Part shown: piece after piece, positions 1 through 8,096 of the stretch
Position numbering within the stretch: position 1 is the first letter of the stretch
How the letters are laid out: the number at the start of each line of letters is the position of its first letter
Origin: Tritonibacter mobilis
GTDB lineage: Bacteria; Pseudomonadota; Alphaproteobacteria; Rhodobacterales; Rhodobacteraceae
Length of the DNA: 64,000 nt
NCBI RefSeq assembly: GCF_001681715.1
Contig: NZ_LNWY01000005.1
Location: 496,001-560,000, forward strand
Reading direction: 5' to 3'
The notes under the pieces: model-generated
What the model was told of the DNA's origin: nothing
Database searches by the model: none
The model's input: the letters and a program-made list of their open reading frames with translations, nothing else
Translations under genes and position numbers: made by a program

Positions 1-795
1 CGTCAGGTCACGCGCCACGTCGACATCGCCGCGCTCCAGCATCAGGCGCTGGGTCGCGCTTTCCTGAACGTGACGCACGATAACGCGCTGCATCGCAGGT
101 GCGCCATCGTAGTAATCCGGGTTGGCAGTCAGCGTAACGCTTTCCTTGGGTTTCCAAGAGGACAGCGTGTAGGGGCCGGACCCAGCAGAGTTGGTCATCA
201 GCCACTCGTTGCCCATATCGCCGTCTTTTTCGTGCTCCATCACCAGTTTTTCGTCGACAATTGCGCCCAGCGTTGCCGTCAGGCAGTTCAAGACAAACGA
301 AGTCGCATAGCGTTTGTCGGTGGTGATCGACAGAGTGTTGCCGTCGACAGTGATGACGTCATCCACGTTTTCAGGTGTGAAACCAAATTGCGTCAGGATA
401 AACGCAGGCGTTTTGTTCAGTTTGACAACCCGTCGGAGCGAGAAGGCCGCATCCTCTGCGCGCACGGGATTGCCGGAATGGAATTTCACGCCCTCACGCA
501 TGGTGAAAGTAATCGTCTTGCCATCTTCTGAGACTGTCCAGCTTTCTGCCAGATCGGGCTGATAACCTGCCTCGAGATTGGACGGGTCGAAATTCACCAG
601 CTTGCCGTAGATATTGCGAATGACGTCTGCGCCCGCAAACTCAAAACTCTGGGCTGGATCGAGCGTGGTGATGTCGTCGATGCGATTAGCGATCACCAGC
701 ATATTGTCTGGCGTGGCGGATAATGCTGGCAGTGCTGTGACCCCCATGGCAAGCCCCAGAGCCGCCGAGCTAATCAGTCTTGTAAACGCGTTCAT
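1..795 (-). CDS. ABC transporter substrate-binding protein, family 5 (peptide/nickel type), partial
   Basis: Periplasmic solute-binding protein of the SBP_bac_5 (DppA/OppA-like) family, which captures peptides or related ligands for an ABC importer. Only the N-terminal 265 residues are in the window; the C-terminus runs off the left edge. A signal peptide covers about residues 1-27, ending ALPALSA, and is followed by the family-typical IDDITTLDP segment and later ESWTVSEDGKTITF and VKFHSGNPV, all classic for this fold. The start at 795 follows AGGGAG in the leader. It lies 61 bases downstream of the M19 dipeptidase on the same strand, so uptake and hydrolysis of a dipeptide-like ligand by one operon is a reasonable inference. 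The permease and ATPase genes would be expected beyond the left edge. Family is confident, ligand is not. Confidence 0.9.
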   Translation of the reverse strand, partial: MNAFTRLISSAALGLAMGVTALPALSATPDNMLVIANRIDDITTLDPAQSFEFAGADVIRNIYGKLVNFDPSNLEAGYQPDLAESWTVSEDGKTITFTMREGVKFHSGNPVRAEDAAFSLRRVVKLNKTPAFILTQFGFTPENVDDVITVDGNTLSITTDKRYATSFVLNCLTATLGAIVDEKLVMEHEKDGDMGNEWLMTNSAGSGPYTLSSWKPKESVTLTANPDYYDGAPAMQRVIVRHVQESATQRLMLERGDVDVARDLT

Positions 796-856
796 GTAAT
801 GAACTCCCTGTTTGTGATTTGGTTATTATGGTGCCGATTTTTTATTCGGCTTTTTG

Positions 857-1906
857 TTATTCTCCCCAGGTTTCCCCGAGGACACGCAGCCAGTTTTCAT
901 GGCAGAGTTTCTTCATCAGTGCGGCATCATAGCCGCGCTGGATCATGGCCTCGCGCAAGGCAGGCAATCCCGCGATGGTGCCGATTTCTGCTGGTACTGT
1001 CGCACCGTCAAAATCGGAACCCATGCCAACCCGGTCTTCACCCACTTCCGCAATCAGATAGTCCAGATGATCGAGCATTCGTGAAATTGGCGTGTTCTCG
1101 TCCATCCGCCCGTCCTCTCGCAGGAAAGCGACGGCAAAGTTCAGTCCCACAATCCCGTCACTATCGCGGATCGCATGCAATTGGCGGTCTGAGAGATTGC
1201 GGCTGTGGCGCGTCAGGGCCCCGGCATTCGAATGTGTTGCAACCAAGGGCGCGTCGCTGATGCGGGCGACATCCCAAAAGCCTGCTTCGTTCATATGCGA
1301 CAGATCGATCATTATCCGCAGTTCGTTGCAGCGTTTGATCAGGCGAATGCCGTCGGGCGTCAGCCCTTCGCCAGTGTCACCACTGGAAGGAAAGCGAAAC
1401 GGTACACCATGCCCAAACAACGTCGGGCGGCTCCAGACAGGCCCCAGCGAGCGTAGGCCCGCCGCATGTAGAACCTCCAGCGTGTTGAACTCCGGGTCGA
1501 TCGCTTCGGCGCCTTCCATATGCAGGATCGCGGCCATACGACCCTCTTTCATGGCGGCACGAATATCTGCGGTGGAACGGCAGATGCGCACAGCGCCCCG
1601 GCGCTCCAACTCGATCAAGATTGTGGCCTGAGACAAGGCAACCTTGATCGCGTCTTGCCAGTCTACCATCGCAGGCAGAGGCAAGTCATAGGCATCCTTC
1701 ATCATCTCATCATCATGAGAAAGTGAGTCCCCGCCCGGAATGAAGATTGCGAAAAAACCGCCCGCAAATCCCCCGGTTTGGGCTTTCTGGACATCAATCT
1801 GACGCCCTCCTCCCCCTAAAACCCCTGCATCGTCCAAGCTCACATCGCCATTATGAAGGCGCAGCAGGAGATCGTTGTGACCGTCGAAAATCAGCGGTGT
1901 TTTCAT
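857..1906 (-). CDS. Membrane dipeptidase-like metallopeptidase (peptidase M19)
   Basis: Zinc metallopeptidase of the renal dipeptidase family, an amidohydrolase-fold barrel that cleaves dipeptides, often with a D-residue or dehydropeptides. The binuclear metal ligands can be placed: H10 and D12 in FDGHNDLLL, E131 in LHMEGAEAID, H204 in DLSHMNEAGFW, H225 in VATHSNAGA, and the acidic GMGSDFDG near 295-301. The length of 349 residues is normal for bacterial members and no signal peptide is seen, so it is probably cytoplasmic. It is followed on the same strand by a family-5 binding protein gene, which supports a role in using imported peptides. The exact substrate cannot be read from sequence. 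Confidence 0.93.
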   Translation of the reverse strand: MKTPLIFDGHNDLLLRLHNGDVSLDDAGVLGGGGRQIDVQKAQTGGFAGGFFAIFIPGGDSLSHDDEMMKDAYDLPLPAMVDWQDAIKVALSQATILIELERRGAVRICRSTADIRAAMKEGRMAAILHMEGAEAIDPEFNTLEVLHAAGLRSLGPVWSRPTLFGHGVPFRFPSSGDTGEGLTPDGIRLIKRCNELRIMIDLSHMNEAGFWDVARISDAPLVATHSNAGALTRHSRNLSDRQLHAIRDSDGIVGLNFAVAFLREDGRMDENTPISRMLDHLDYLIAEVGEDRVGMGSDFDGATVPAEIGTIAGLPALREAMIQRGYDAALMKKLCHENWLRVLGETWGE

Positions 1907-2081
1907 TGTCCACCCAGTAAATATGCTCCCCCAACGCAGTGCATTGTCGCACGCTACGGGGGCTGTCGTTTTTATGTGATCGGTAACTTATAGTAAAACC
2001 TGCTCGAAGTTTCTTCACTTGGCAAGGATAGAGCGGGAGTCGTCGCGCAACTGAATGGCTGCCAGCCTCTTGCAAAGGCGA

Positions 2082-2558
2082 TCAGCTGCGGCTGATTTCG
2101 ACGGGTAGTTTGCTGGACGATTTCATTTCTTTAAGCGACAGGTTGGATCGAATGCTGGTCACACCCGGTAGTTGGCGCAGCGTTGTGTCAATAAACCGGC
2201 TGTAGTCATCCAGATCGCGCGCCACCACGACCAACAGGAAATCGTCCGCCCCAGTCGTGTTGTGACAGGCGAGGATGTTGGGAGTGATCTCTACGATACG
2301 CTGGAACTCAGCGGTGGCCGCTTGATCGTGCTCTGAACAGCTGAGCTGAACAAACGCCATGACACCAAGGCCCAGCTTGCGACGATTGAGATTGGCTTGA
2401 TAGCCTTCGATAATGCCACTCTCTTCCAGCCGTTTTAGCCGACGCCAGCAGGGTGTCTCGCTCATCGACAGATGCTCAGCCAGACGGGCATTGGTCATGC
2501 GGCCATCCTCCTGCAGCAGAGACAGTATCTTGGCGTTCGCGGCATCAATATCGGGCAT
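2082..2558 (-). CDS. Lrp/AsnC family transcriptional regulator
   Basis: Feast/famine regulator of 158 residues. The first 60 residues form the AsnC-type helix-turn-helix (AKILSLLQEDGRMTNARLAE, then MSETPCWRRLKRLEESG), and the rest is the RAM ligand-binding and oligomerisation domain, including the TGADDFLLVV segment. Such proteins bind an amino acid and control one or a few neighbouring genes. It is divergent from the alcohol dehydrogenase gene beginning at 2702, and the 143-base gap is the natural place for its operator. Candidate targets are therefore that dehydrogenase and its own gene. The effector is unknown. Confidence 0.93.
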   Translation of the reverse strand: MPDIDAANAKILSLLQEDGRMTNARLAEHLSMSETPCWRRLKRLEESGIIEGYQANLNRRKLGLGVMAFVQLSCSEHDQAATAEFQRIVEITPNILACHNTTGADDFLLVVVARDLDDYSRFIDTTLRQLPGVTSIRSNLSLKEMKSSSKLPVEISRS

Positions 2559-2701
2559 GGGGCAGAAACCTCAGCGTTGTTTCTGAATTCGAGTGGGTTC
2601 TGCCTCATTTTGTTTCAGATCAGAGGAGATTGGCAAAGTAATTTTGCGGTCACGGGGTAGAGTAACCCCAATCAAAGCGCGTTACAGAAGGGTCAGCCGC
2701 G

Positions 2702-3742
2702 ATGAAAGCCGTCCTCTACGAGAAATTCGAACAGGCTCCAAAGGTCGTCTCAGTGGATGATCCGACGCCAGAACCTGATGGTGTGGTCATCAAGGTGGAG
2801 GCAACTGGTGTGTGCCGATCAGATTGGCATGGTTGGATGGGGCACGACAGCGACATTGATCTGCCACATGTACCCGGTCACGAATTGGCAGGCGTGATCG
2901 AAGCGGTGGGCAGGAGCGTGACCAACTGGAAGGTCGGTGATCGTGTGACAGTGCCATTCATTTCGGCCTGCGGTTCATGTCCAGAATGTCACGCAGGCCA
3001 GCAGCAGGTATGCCTCAATCAGCAGCAACCGGGGTTTACGCACTGGGGGTCATTTGCGGAGTACGTTGGCATTCATCAGGCGGACCTGAATGTAGTGGCG
3101 CTGCCGGATGTCATGGATTTTGCGACCGCCGCGAGCCTTGGCTGCCGTTTCGCAACCTCATTTCGAGCAGTCGTCGATCAGGGTAAAGTTGGCGCTGGAC
3201 AATGGGTTGCGGTGCATGGCTGCGGCGGAGTGGGTTTGTCGGCCGTCATGATCGCCCATGCAGTTGGGGCAAATGTCATCGCCATTGATATAGACGATGA
3301 CAAACTGGCGCTCGCCAGAGAGCTTGGTGCGGTTGCCGCCATCAACGGTGCTCAGGTGGCGGATGTGGCTGAGGCGGTGATCGAATTGACCCGTGGCGGC
3401 GCGCATGTCTCCTTGGACGCATTGGGGCATCCGGTGACTTGCTTCAATTCGATCCAGAATTTGCGCCCGCGTGGTAAACACGTCCAGGTGGGCCTTATGT
3501 TGGGTGCACATAGCTCCCCTCAGGTTCCGATGGCAAAAGTGATTGGGCAGGAGTTGGAAATCCTCGGGTCTCACGGGATGCAAGCGCATCGCTATGGTGC
3601 CATGCTGGATATGATCGGTTCGGGAAAACTTGATCCAAAGAAACTTGTGGGTCGTGAAATCAGCCTTGAAGAAGCCCCATCAGCGTTGATGAATATGGAT
3701 AAATTCCAGTCAGTTGGCGCGACCGTCATCACTCGGTTTTGA
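2702..3742 (+). CDS. Zinc-dependent alcohol dehydrogenase (MDR superfamily)
   Basis: Medium-chain zinc alcohol dehydrogenase of 346 residues that would oxidise an alcohol with NAD(P)+. The catalytic zinc ligands are visible as C38 in GVCRSDWH and H60-E61 in PGHELAG. The structural zinc loop holds C90, C93, C96 and C104 ([15 protein letters not shown]). A Rossmann dinucleotide motif GCGGVGLSA follows in the middle of the protein, and an acidic end (AIDIDDDK) of the next strand favours NAD+ over NADP+. The start is set by the full-length N-terminus (MKAVLYE), typical of the family. The gene is divergent from an Lrp/AsnC regulator, which probably controls it. Substrate is not determined. Confidence 0.93.
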   Translation: MKAVLYEKFEQAPKVVSVDDPTPEPDGVVIKVEATGVCRSDWHGWMGHDSDIDLPHVPGHELAGVIEAVGRSVTNWKVGDRVTVPFISACGSCPECHAGQQQVCLNQQQPGFTHWGSFAEYVGIHQADLNVVALPDVMDFATAASLGCRFATSFRAVVDQGKVGAGQWVAVHGCGGVGLSAVMIAHAVGANVIAIDIDDDKLALARELGAVAAINGAQVADVAEAVIELTRGGAHVSLDALGHPVTCFNSIQNLRPRGKHVQVGLMLGAHSSPQVPMAKVIGQELEILGSHGMQAHRYGAMLDMIGSGKLDPKKLVGREISLEEAPSALMNMDKFQSVGATVITRF

Positions 3743-3892
3743 GCATGTGATTGACGGCACACTGTCGGGTCTCGGCCTCTGCAAATACAGGCCCTTGGTC
3801 CGGTACAAAACCCAATTCGGATTAGAATGCATCCTTCGACACGTCACATGTGGCCCGATGATGTGGCCACAGCTTGTGCTTTGATATTTTAA

Positions 3893-3916
3893 GATCGGCC
3901 CGCAGTGGGGCCGATC
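3893..3916. terminator. Intergenic hairpin between converging genes
   Basis: A 9-base perfect inverted repeat (gatcggccc / gggccgatc) with a 6-base loop lies between the 3' ends of the alcohol dehydrogenase and the BCCT carrier. There is no long T-run on either side, only ttaaaat on the minus strand, so termination is plausible but not proven. Confidence 0.45.
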
Positions 3917-3975
3917 ACAGGCTTTGTCAGGTTAAGCCGGTTCTGAGTTTTTGTAGCTCAGTAATGGCTTTCCAG

Positions 3976-5586
3976 TCAGAACTCTCTCAGGCCCGGCCGT
4001 TTCCCGATGGTGATGTGATCGATATCCTCATTGCGGAACCCCCGGATGAGTGAGGGGATCATCATGAACACGAGGCAGAAGATCGGCAGTCCGACCACAG
4101 TGATGACCTGTTGCAAAGCCGTAAGCCCCAGATCACCGGCCAGTATCAGCAGCATAGCGGCCACCAACCCCTCTGAGACGCCCCAGAACACGCGCTGTTG
4201 GACCGGTCCGGGCTTGGAAGAGCCGGTACAGAGCATGTCGACCACCAGAGAGGCCGAGTCAGATGAGGTGGCAAAGAAGATCGCAACCACCAACACCGCA
4301 ATGCCCTGCACAAAAGTGGCGAAGGGAAAGTTTTCAAAGAACGCAAACATGGCAAGTGGGACAGATTCGGAAACAGCTGCACTCAGTGCTCCGGCCTGAT
4401 CACCCAATGCTGCACGGGCGGCGACACCAAGGCCGTCGATTTCCATGGCCTGCCAGCCGAAGATGGAGAACCACACCAAGGTAAAGAGCGAAGGTGCCAT
4501 CAGGACACCGAACACGAACTCACGAATGGTGCGCCCCCGCGAGATACGCGCCACAAACAGGCCGATGAAGGGCGACCATGTCACAGTCCACGCCCAATAG
4601 AATACAGTCCAGCTGCCCTGCCAGCCCCAGTCGCCGTTATCTGGATTGGTATTGGCGAGCATGTCGTTCCAAAAGGCGAGCCTCGGCAAGTTGCTGAGAT
4701 AGAGGCCGAGCGTTTCGACCATGCCGCGCAAGAGGAACAGCGTCGATCCGGTCACCAGCACAAACACCATCAGGCCAACCGCCATCCCGATGTTGATGTT
4801 GGAGAGCAGCTTCACCCCTTTGTCGAGGCCGGCCACGATCGAGATTACTGCAACCCCGGTGAGTACCGCGAGAATGGCGACCTTGAGCGGCACACCCGCA
4901 TCCCAGCCAAAGAGCGCGGACAGGCCTGCCGCAATTTGTGATGAACCAAGGCCCAGCGATACGGCGACACCGAACAAAGTGCCAAGAATAGAAACGATAT
5001 CAATGGCTTTGCCCCATGGGCCATAGATGCGCTCTCTGAGCAGCGGATAGAAAACCGAACTCACACGTACAGGCAGATCATAACGGTTGATGAAATAGGC
5101 AAAGGCCAGCCCCGGAAGGGCGAAGATGGTCCATGTGTGCAAGCCCAGATGGTAGATCGCGATGGACATCGCATCGCGCGCGGCCTCTTCGGAATGGGGT
5201 GCAACCCCCGGCAGTGGCGGGTTGGAGAAATGGCTGATGGGTTCAGCGACACCCCAGAACATCAAAACGGTGCCGATCCCACCGGCAAACAGCATGGTGA
5301 ACCATGACAGGCTGGAATAGTCCGGTCGACAGTCCCGCGGCCCCAGGCGGATATGGCCGTGGCGGCTCATCGCGGCCCAGATCAAAAAGCCGAGCCAGAC
5401 GTTGACACCTAGTATGAAAAACCAGCCAAGCCGCGAAACAATCCATGCGCGCCCCACTGCAAAGGCGTTGCCGATCTCTTCGGGAGCGATCACCAGAGCG
5501 AGCACAAATAGGGCTGTAAAAATGGCGGAGATGAAGAAAATATATGGGTCGGTCCTGAGGCCGAGGCGTTTTATCAATCCCTGCAT
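3976..5586 (-). CDS. BCCT family transporter
   Basis: Secondary transporter of the betaine/choline/carnitine family, 536 residues with about 12 membrane segments. The TM3 signature appears as LFAGGIGTVLMFWGVAEP, and the TM8 region shows the family's Trp-rich signature (FYWAWTVTWSPFIGLFVARI followed by SRGRTIREF). The second glycine-rich position in TM3 reads GIGT rather than the GIGI or GMGI seen in several characterised betaine carriers, so the ligand may differ. The neighbouring GntR/FCD regulator, transcribed in the same direction just upstream with a 181-base gap, is the likely controller. The substrate could be a betaine, choline, carnitine or taurine-like zwitterion; sequence alone does not decide. 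Confidence 0.93.
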   Translation of the reverse strand: MQGLIKRLGLRTDPYIFFISAIFTALFVLALVIAPEEIGNAFAVGRAWIVSRLGWFFILGVNVWLGFLIWAAMSRHGHIRLGPRDCRPDYSSLSWFTMLFAGGIGTVLMFWGVAEPISHFSNPPLPGVAPHSEEAARDAMSIAIYHLGLHTWTIFALPGLAFAYFINRYDLPVRVSSVFYPLLRERIYGPWGKAIDIVSILGTLFGVAVSLGLGSSQIAAGLSALFGWDAGVPLKVAILAVLTGVAVISIVAGLDKGVKLLSNINIGMAVGLMVFVLVTGSTLFLLRGMVETLGLYLSNLPRLAFWNDMLANTNPDNGDWGWQGSWTVFYWAWTVTWSPFIGLFVARISRGRTIREFVFGVLMAPSLFTLVWFSIFGWQAMEIDGLGVAARAALGDQAGALSAAVSESVPLAMFAFFENFPFATFVQGIAVLVVAIFFATSSDSASLVVDMLCTGSSKPGPVQQRVFWGVSEGLVAAMLLILAGDLGLTALQQVITVVGLPIFCLVFMMIPSLIRGFRNEDIDHITIGKRPGLREF

Positions 5587-5767
5587 CCAATGATCCCTTT
5601 GTTCTATAAATCAACTATTGGCGCCTAATGGAGGCGCGTTGACCTAACGCAGACGTGAACAAAATAGTTCCACCTAAGGGCGAAATTTCTGGATGCGCAG
5701 AGCGCGCCCAAAATACCGAAAGCCTTCGGGTGGGGTGTCCGGATTTTAGCGATAGAAAAGGGTGGCT

Positions 5768-6424
5768 CTAATCCACGCCCCACCATTGCAGAGTTTGTTC
5801 GCAATGATAGCGGATCGCATCGGTTGCAGCGGTGGTGTCCCCGCTCTGCAATGCTTCAATAATCGCAAGATGCTCTTCCATTGCGGACACAATCCGCACC
5901 TGAAGGAAAGGGCGCACATTCTGGATAATGGCAATACGCATGCGATTGGCGCTATAAGCCGCTGCCAATTGTGGATTATTCAACCCCGCCGCCAGATAGT
6001 CATGCAGTGACAAATCAATCCCGATTGCTTGCGGCGGCAGATCGCTGGCAGTGTTATTTGCGGCAGCGTCGCGAAGAGTCTCATGTTGCGCACGCAAAGT
6101 ATCCAACCCGGTCAGATCGCCCTGCTGAATCCGCCTGCGTGCGCCTTCCTGATCAAGCACCATCCGAAAGTCGAGACAGTCACGGATCGTTTCAGAGCGG
6201 GCTTCCATCACCTGTACACCGCGCTTGGGCCATGTGGTCAACAGCCCTTGTGAGCACGCCTGTTTCACGGCCTCACGAGTCGCGGCAAGGGGAAACTCAA
6301 GGATCTCAACCAGTTGAGACATAGACAGAAATTGCCCGTCGCGCAGAGTGCCGTTGCGGAGCGCATCCCAAAGCGCCTCTTGTGCCTGCTCTGCTAGAAG
6401 CTGGCCGTCCTGCATCTGGTTCAT
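5768..6424 (-). CDS. GntR family transcriptional regulator (FCD subfamily)
   Basis: A 218-residue regulator with an N-terminal winged helix (residues about 15-75, including LRDGQFLSMSQLVEIL and AATREAVKQA) and a C-terminal all-helical FCD effector domain (from about residue 85, with LDFRMVLDQEGARR and the closing HLAIIEALQSGD). FCD proteins bind small organic acids or related metabolites and usually repress nearby catabolic or transport genes. It lies between a BCCT carrier (same strand, downstream) and an NCS1 carrier (divergent), so both are likely targets. The leader toward the NCS1 gene is AT-rich with several short palindromes. Confidence 0.92.
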   Translation of the reverse strand: MNQMQDGQLLAEQAQEALWDALRNGTLRDGQFLSMSQLVEILEFPLAATREAVKQACSQGLLTTWPKRGVQVMEARSETIRDCLDFRMVLDQEGARRRIQQGDLTGLDTLRAQHETLRDAAANNTASDLPPQAIGIDLSLHDYLAAGLNNPQLAAAYSANRMRIAIIQNVRPFLQVRIVSAMEEHLAIIEALQSGDTTAATDAIRYHCEQTLQWWGVD

Positions 6425-6594
6425 CGACAGACCCTCATGCGGTATTTCCTAGAGTTCCCTTAAGGTCCTACCTAAAATTTTTTATAGTGTAATTTCTAGA
6501 ATACCTTCTAACATGTCAGTTGCAAGCTCAATAATCGCATGAATGAGGGGCCCGCTTGACGGTCGCCCGGGCACGGGGCTTTAGGGAGAAAAAC
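6425..6594. promoter_or_regulatory. Divergent promoter region of GntR regulator and NCS1 carrier
   Basis: This 170-base gap separates the divergent starts of the FCD regulator and the NCS1 carrier. It is much richer in A+T than its surroundings and contains the palindromes ccttaagg and ttctagaa and an ttttttatag stretch. A ggtatt/aatacc pair flanks the whole AT-rich block. These are candidate operator half-sites for the FCD protein; no binding site can be assigned with certainty. Confidence 0.4.
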
Positions 6595-8037
6595 ATGACC
6601 GCAACTGATGAAATACATGTGACCAGCGGCGATACGCTGGACCCGGACGGCAATACACTCAACCCTGTTGGCAAGGATGAAAAAACCTGGGGCTGGTTTG
6701 CCATTTTCAACATCTGGGCAAATGATGTGCAGTCGCTCTTTGGCTACTCATTGGTGGCGTCGTTGTTCATCTCCTATGGGGTTGGCGGCTGGACAGCGTT
6801 TGCAGCGCTGATCGCCTCTGGGGTCTTTGTGATGTGGATGGTGAATCTCTCCGGCGCTGCGGGTGAGAAATATGGCATTCCTTACCCGGTGCTGGCGCGC
6901 GCGAGCCTCGGTACACAGGGCGCGAAGCTGCCTGCAGTATTGCGCGCAACGGTTGCGGTGTTCTGGTATGGGGTGCAGGTCTATTTTGCCTCAACCGCAT
7001 TGGCGCTGTTGATCCGGTCGATTACCGGCCTTGGCGGAGGTGCGGAGATACTGGGCCTCACAGGGATCGACTGGATTTCGTTTGTGATGGTCTGGGTGTT
7101 TCACATCGTGATCTTCTGGCGTGGCATGGGCTGGGTAGAGACCTTCCTCAATATCGCGGGGCCGTTTGTCTATCTGGTCATGATCGGGTTGCTGGCTGTA
7201 CTTTGGCAGCGCTCGGATGGGCAGCTTCTGGCGGCGACGGCTACCATCTTTGCCAATCCAGAGGGCACTTTCTGGACTGAATTCAAAGGGTTTATTGCCA
7301 TCGTTGGCACGATGGTCGCCTATTTCGCGGCGGTGATGATCAACTTCAGCGATTTCTCCCGCTACGCCAAGGACAAGCCAACGATGGTGCTCGGAAATCT
7401 TGCGGGGTTGCCCTTCAACATGATCCTGTTCTCAGCATTGGCCCTGTTGACGACCGGTGGTGCGGCGGTGGTTTACGGCGAGGCGATCATCAACCCGGCT
7501 GAAATTGTGGAGCGCACGGACAGTGTGCTGCTGGGCATCATCGCAGCGATCACCTTCTTTGCGGCAACAGTGGGCATCAACCTCGTGGCAAATTTCATCC
7601 CTGCGGTGAATGGTATTGCCAACCTGTCCCCGGAAAAGATCAGCTTTCGCAAAGCGGGCCTGATTACATCGGTGTTTGCGCTGGTCATTGGCGGTTTCTG
7701 GACCAGTTTTATTAGTCAGTTCGGCATCGGCGGTTTTGTGAATACACTCGGCGCAACGCTCGCCCCGATCTTTGGGATCATGATCGTGGATTACTACGTC
7801 CACCGCAAAGAACAGCTGTACGTAGATGATCTCTATAACATGGATGGCGGCACCTATCATTACAACGAGGGTTGGAACGGTGCAGCGGTCAAGGCCTTTG
7901 GGCTGGCGGCGATCTTCTCTGTCGCAACCGTCTGGGTGCCTTGGTTTGCCTTCCTGTCAGGCTACAACTGGGTAATTGGCGCGCTTCTGGGGGGCGTGGT
8001 CTACCACATGCTCGCCCGCGACCACGTCACGCGCTAA
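6595..8037 (+). CDS. NCS1 family nucleobase:cation symporter
   Basis: Membrane carrier of the NCS1 family (uracil, cytosine, allantoin or hydantoin type), 480 residues with about 12 membrane helices in the LeuT fold. Typical features are the N-terminal TWGWFAIFNIWANDVQS, the GIPYPVLARASLGTQG segment before TM3, and the NFSDFSRYAKD motif in the middle. The start at 6595 is preferred over an upstream in-frame TTG because AGGGAG lies seven bases before it. The end of the protein (DYYVHRKEQLYVDDLYN) matches the conserved C-terminal segment of NCS1 proteins. It is divergent from a GntR/FCD regulator. No ring-opening or purine-degrading enzymes lie beside it, so the ligand stays open. Confidence 0.93.
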   Translation: MTATDEIHVTSGDTLDPDGNTLNPVGKDEKTWGWFAIFNIWANDVQSLFGYSLVASLFISYGVGGWTAFAALIASGVFVMWMVNLSGAAGEKYGIPYPVLARASLGTQGAKLPAVLRATVAVFWYGVQVYFASTALALLIRSITGLGGGAEILGLTGIDWISFVMVWVFHIVIFWRGMGWVETFLNIAGPFVYLVMIGLLAVLWQRSDGQLLAATATIFANPEGTFWTEFKGFIAIVGTMVAYFAAVMINFSDFSRYAKDKPTMVLGNLAGLPFNMILFSALALLTTGGAAVVYGEAIINPAEIVERTDSVLLGIIAAITFFAATVGINLVANFIPAVNGIANLSPEKISFRKAGLITSVFALVIGGFWTSFISQFGIGGFVNTLGATLAPIFGIMIVDYYVHRKEQLYVDDLYNMDGGTYHYNEGWNGAAVKAFGLAAIFSVATVWVPWFAFLSGYNWVIGALLGGVVYHMLARDHVTR

Positions 8038-8055
8038 GCTTGGGGTATTAATTAT

Positions 8056-8094
8056 GCGGGCCGGTGAGAGGGATCTCACCGGCCCGCTTATTTG
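8056..8094. terminator. Bidirectional rho-independent terminator
   Basis: A 14-base perfect stem (gcgggccggtgaga / tctcaccggcccgc) with a 4-base loop lies between two converging genes and is followed by ttatttg. It probably ends transcripts of the NCS1 carrier and of the ABC exporter. Confidence 0.8.
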
Positions 8095-8096
8095 TT

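Noticed and set aside
3743-3975. tRNA-like fold after the alcohol dehydrogenase
   Set aside because: The only clear pairing is a single 9-base hairpin; no cloverleaf, T-loop consensus or CCA end was found.
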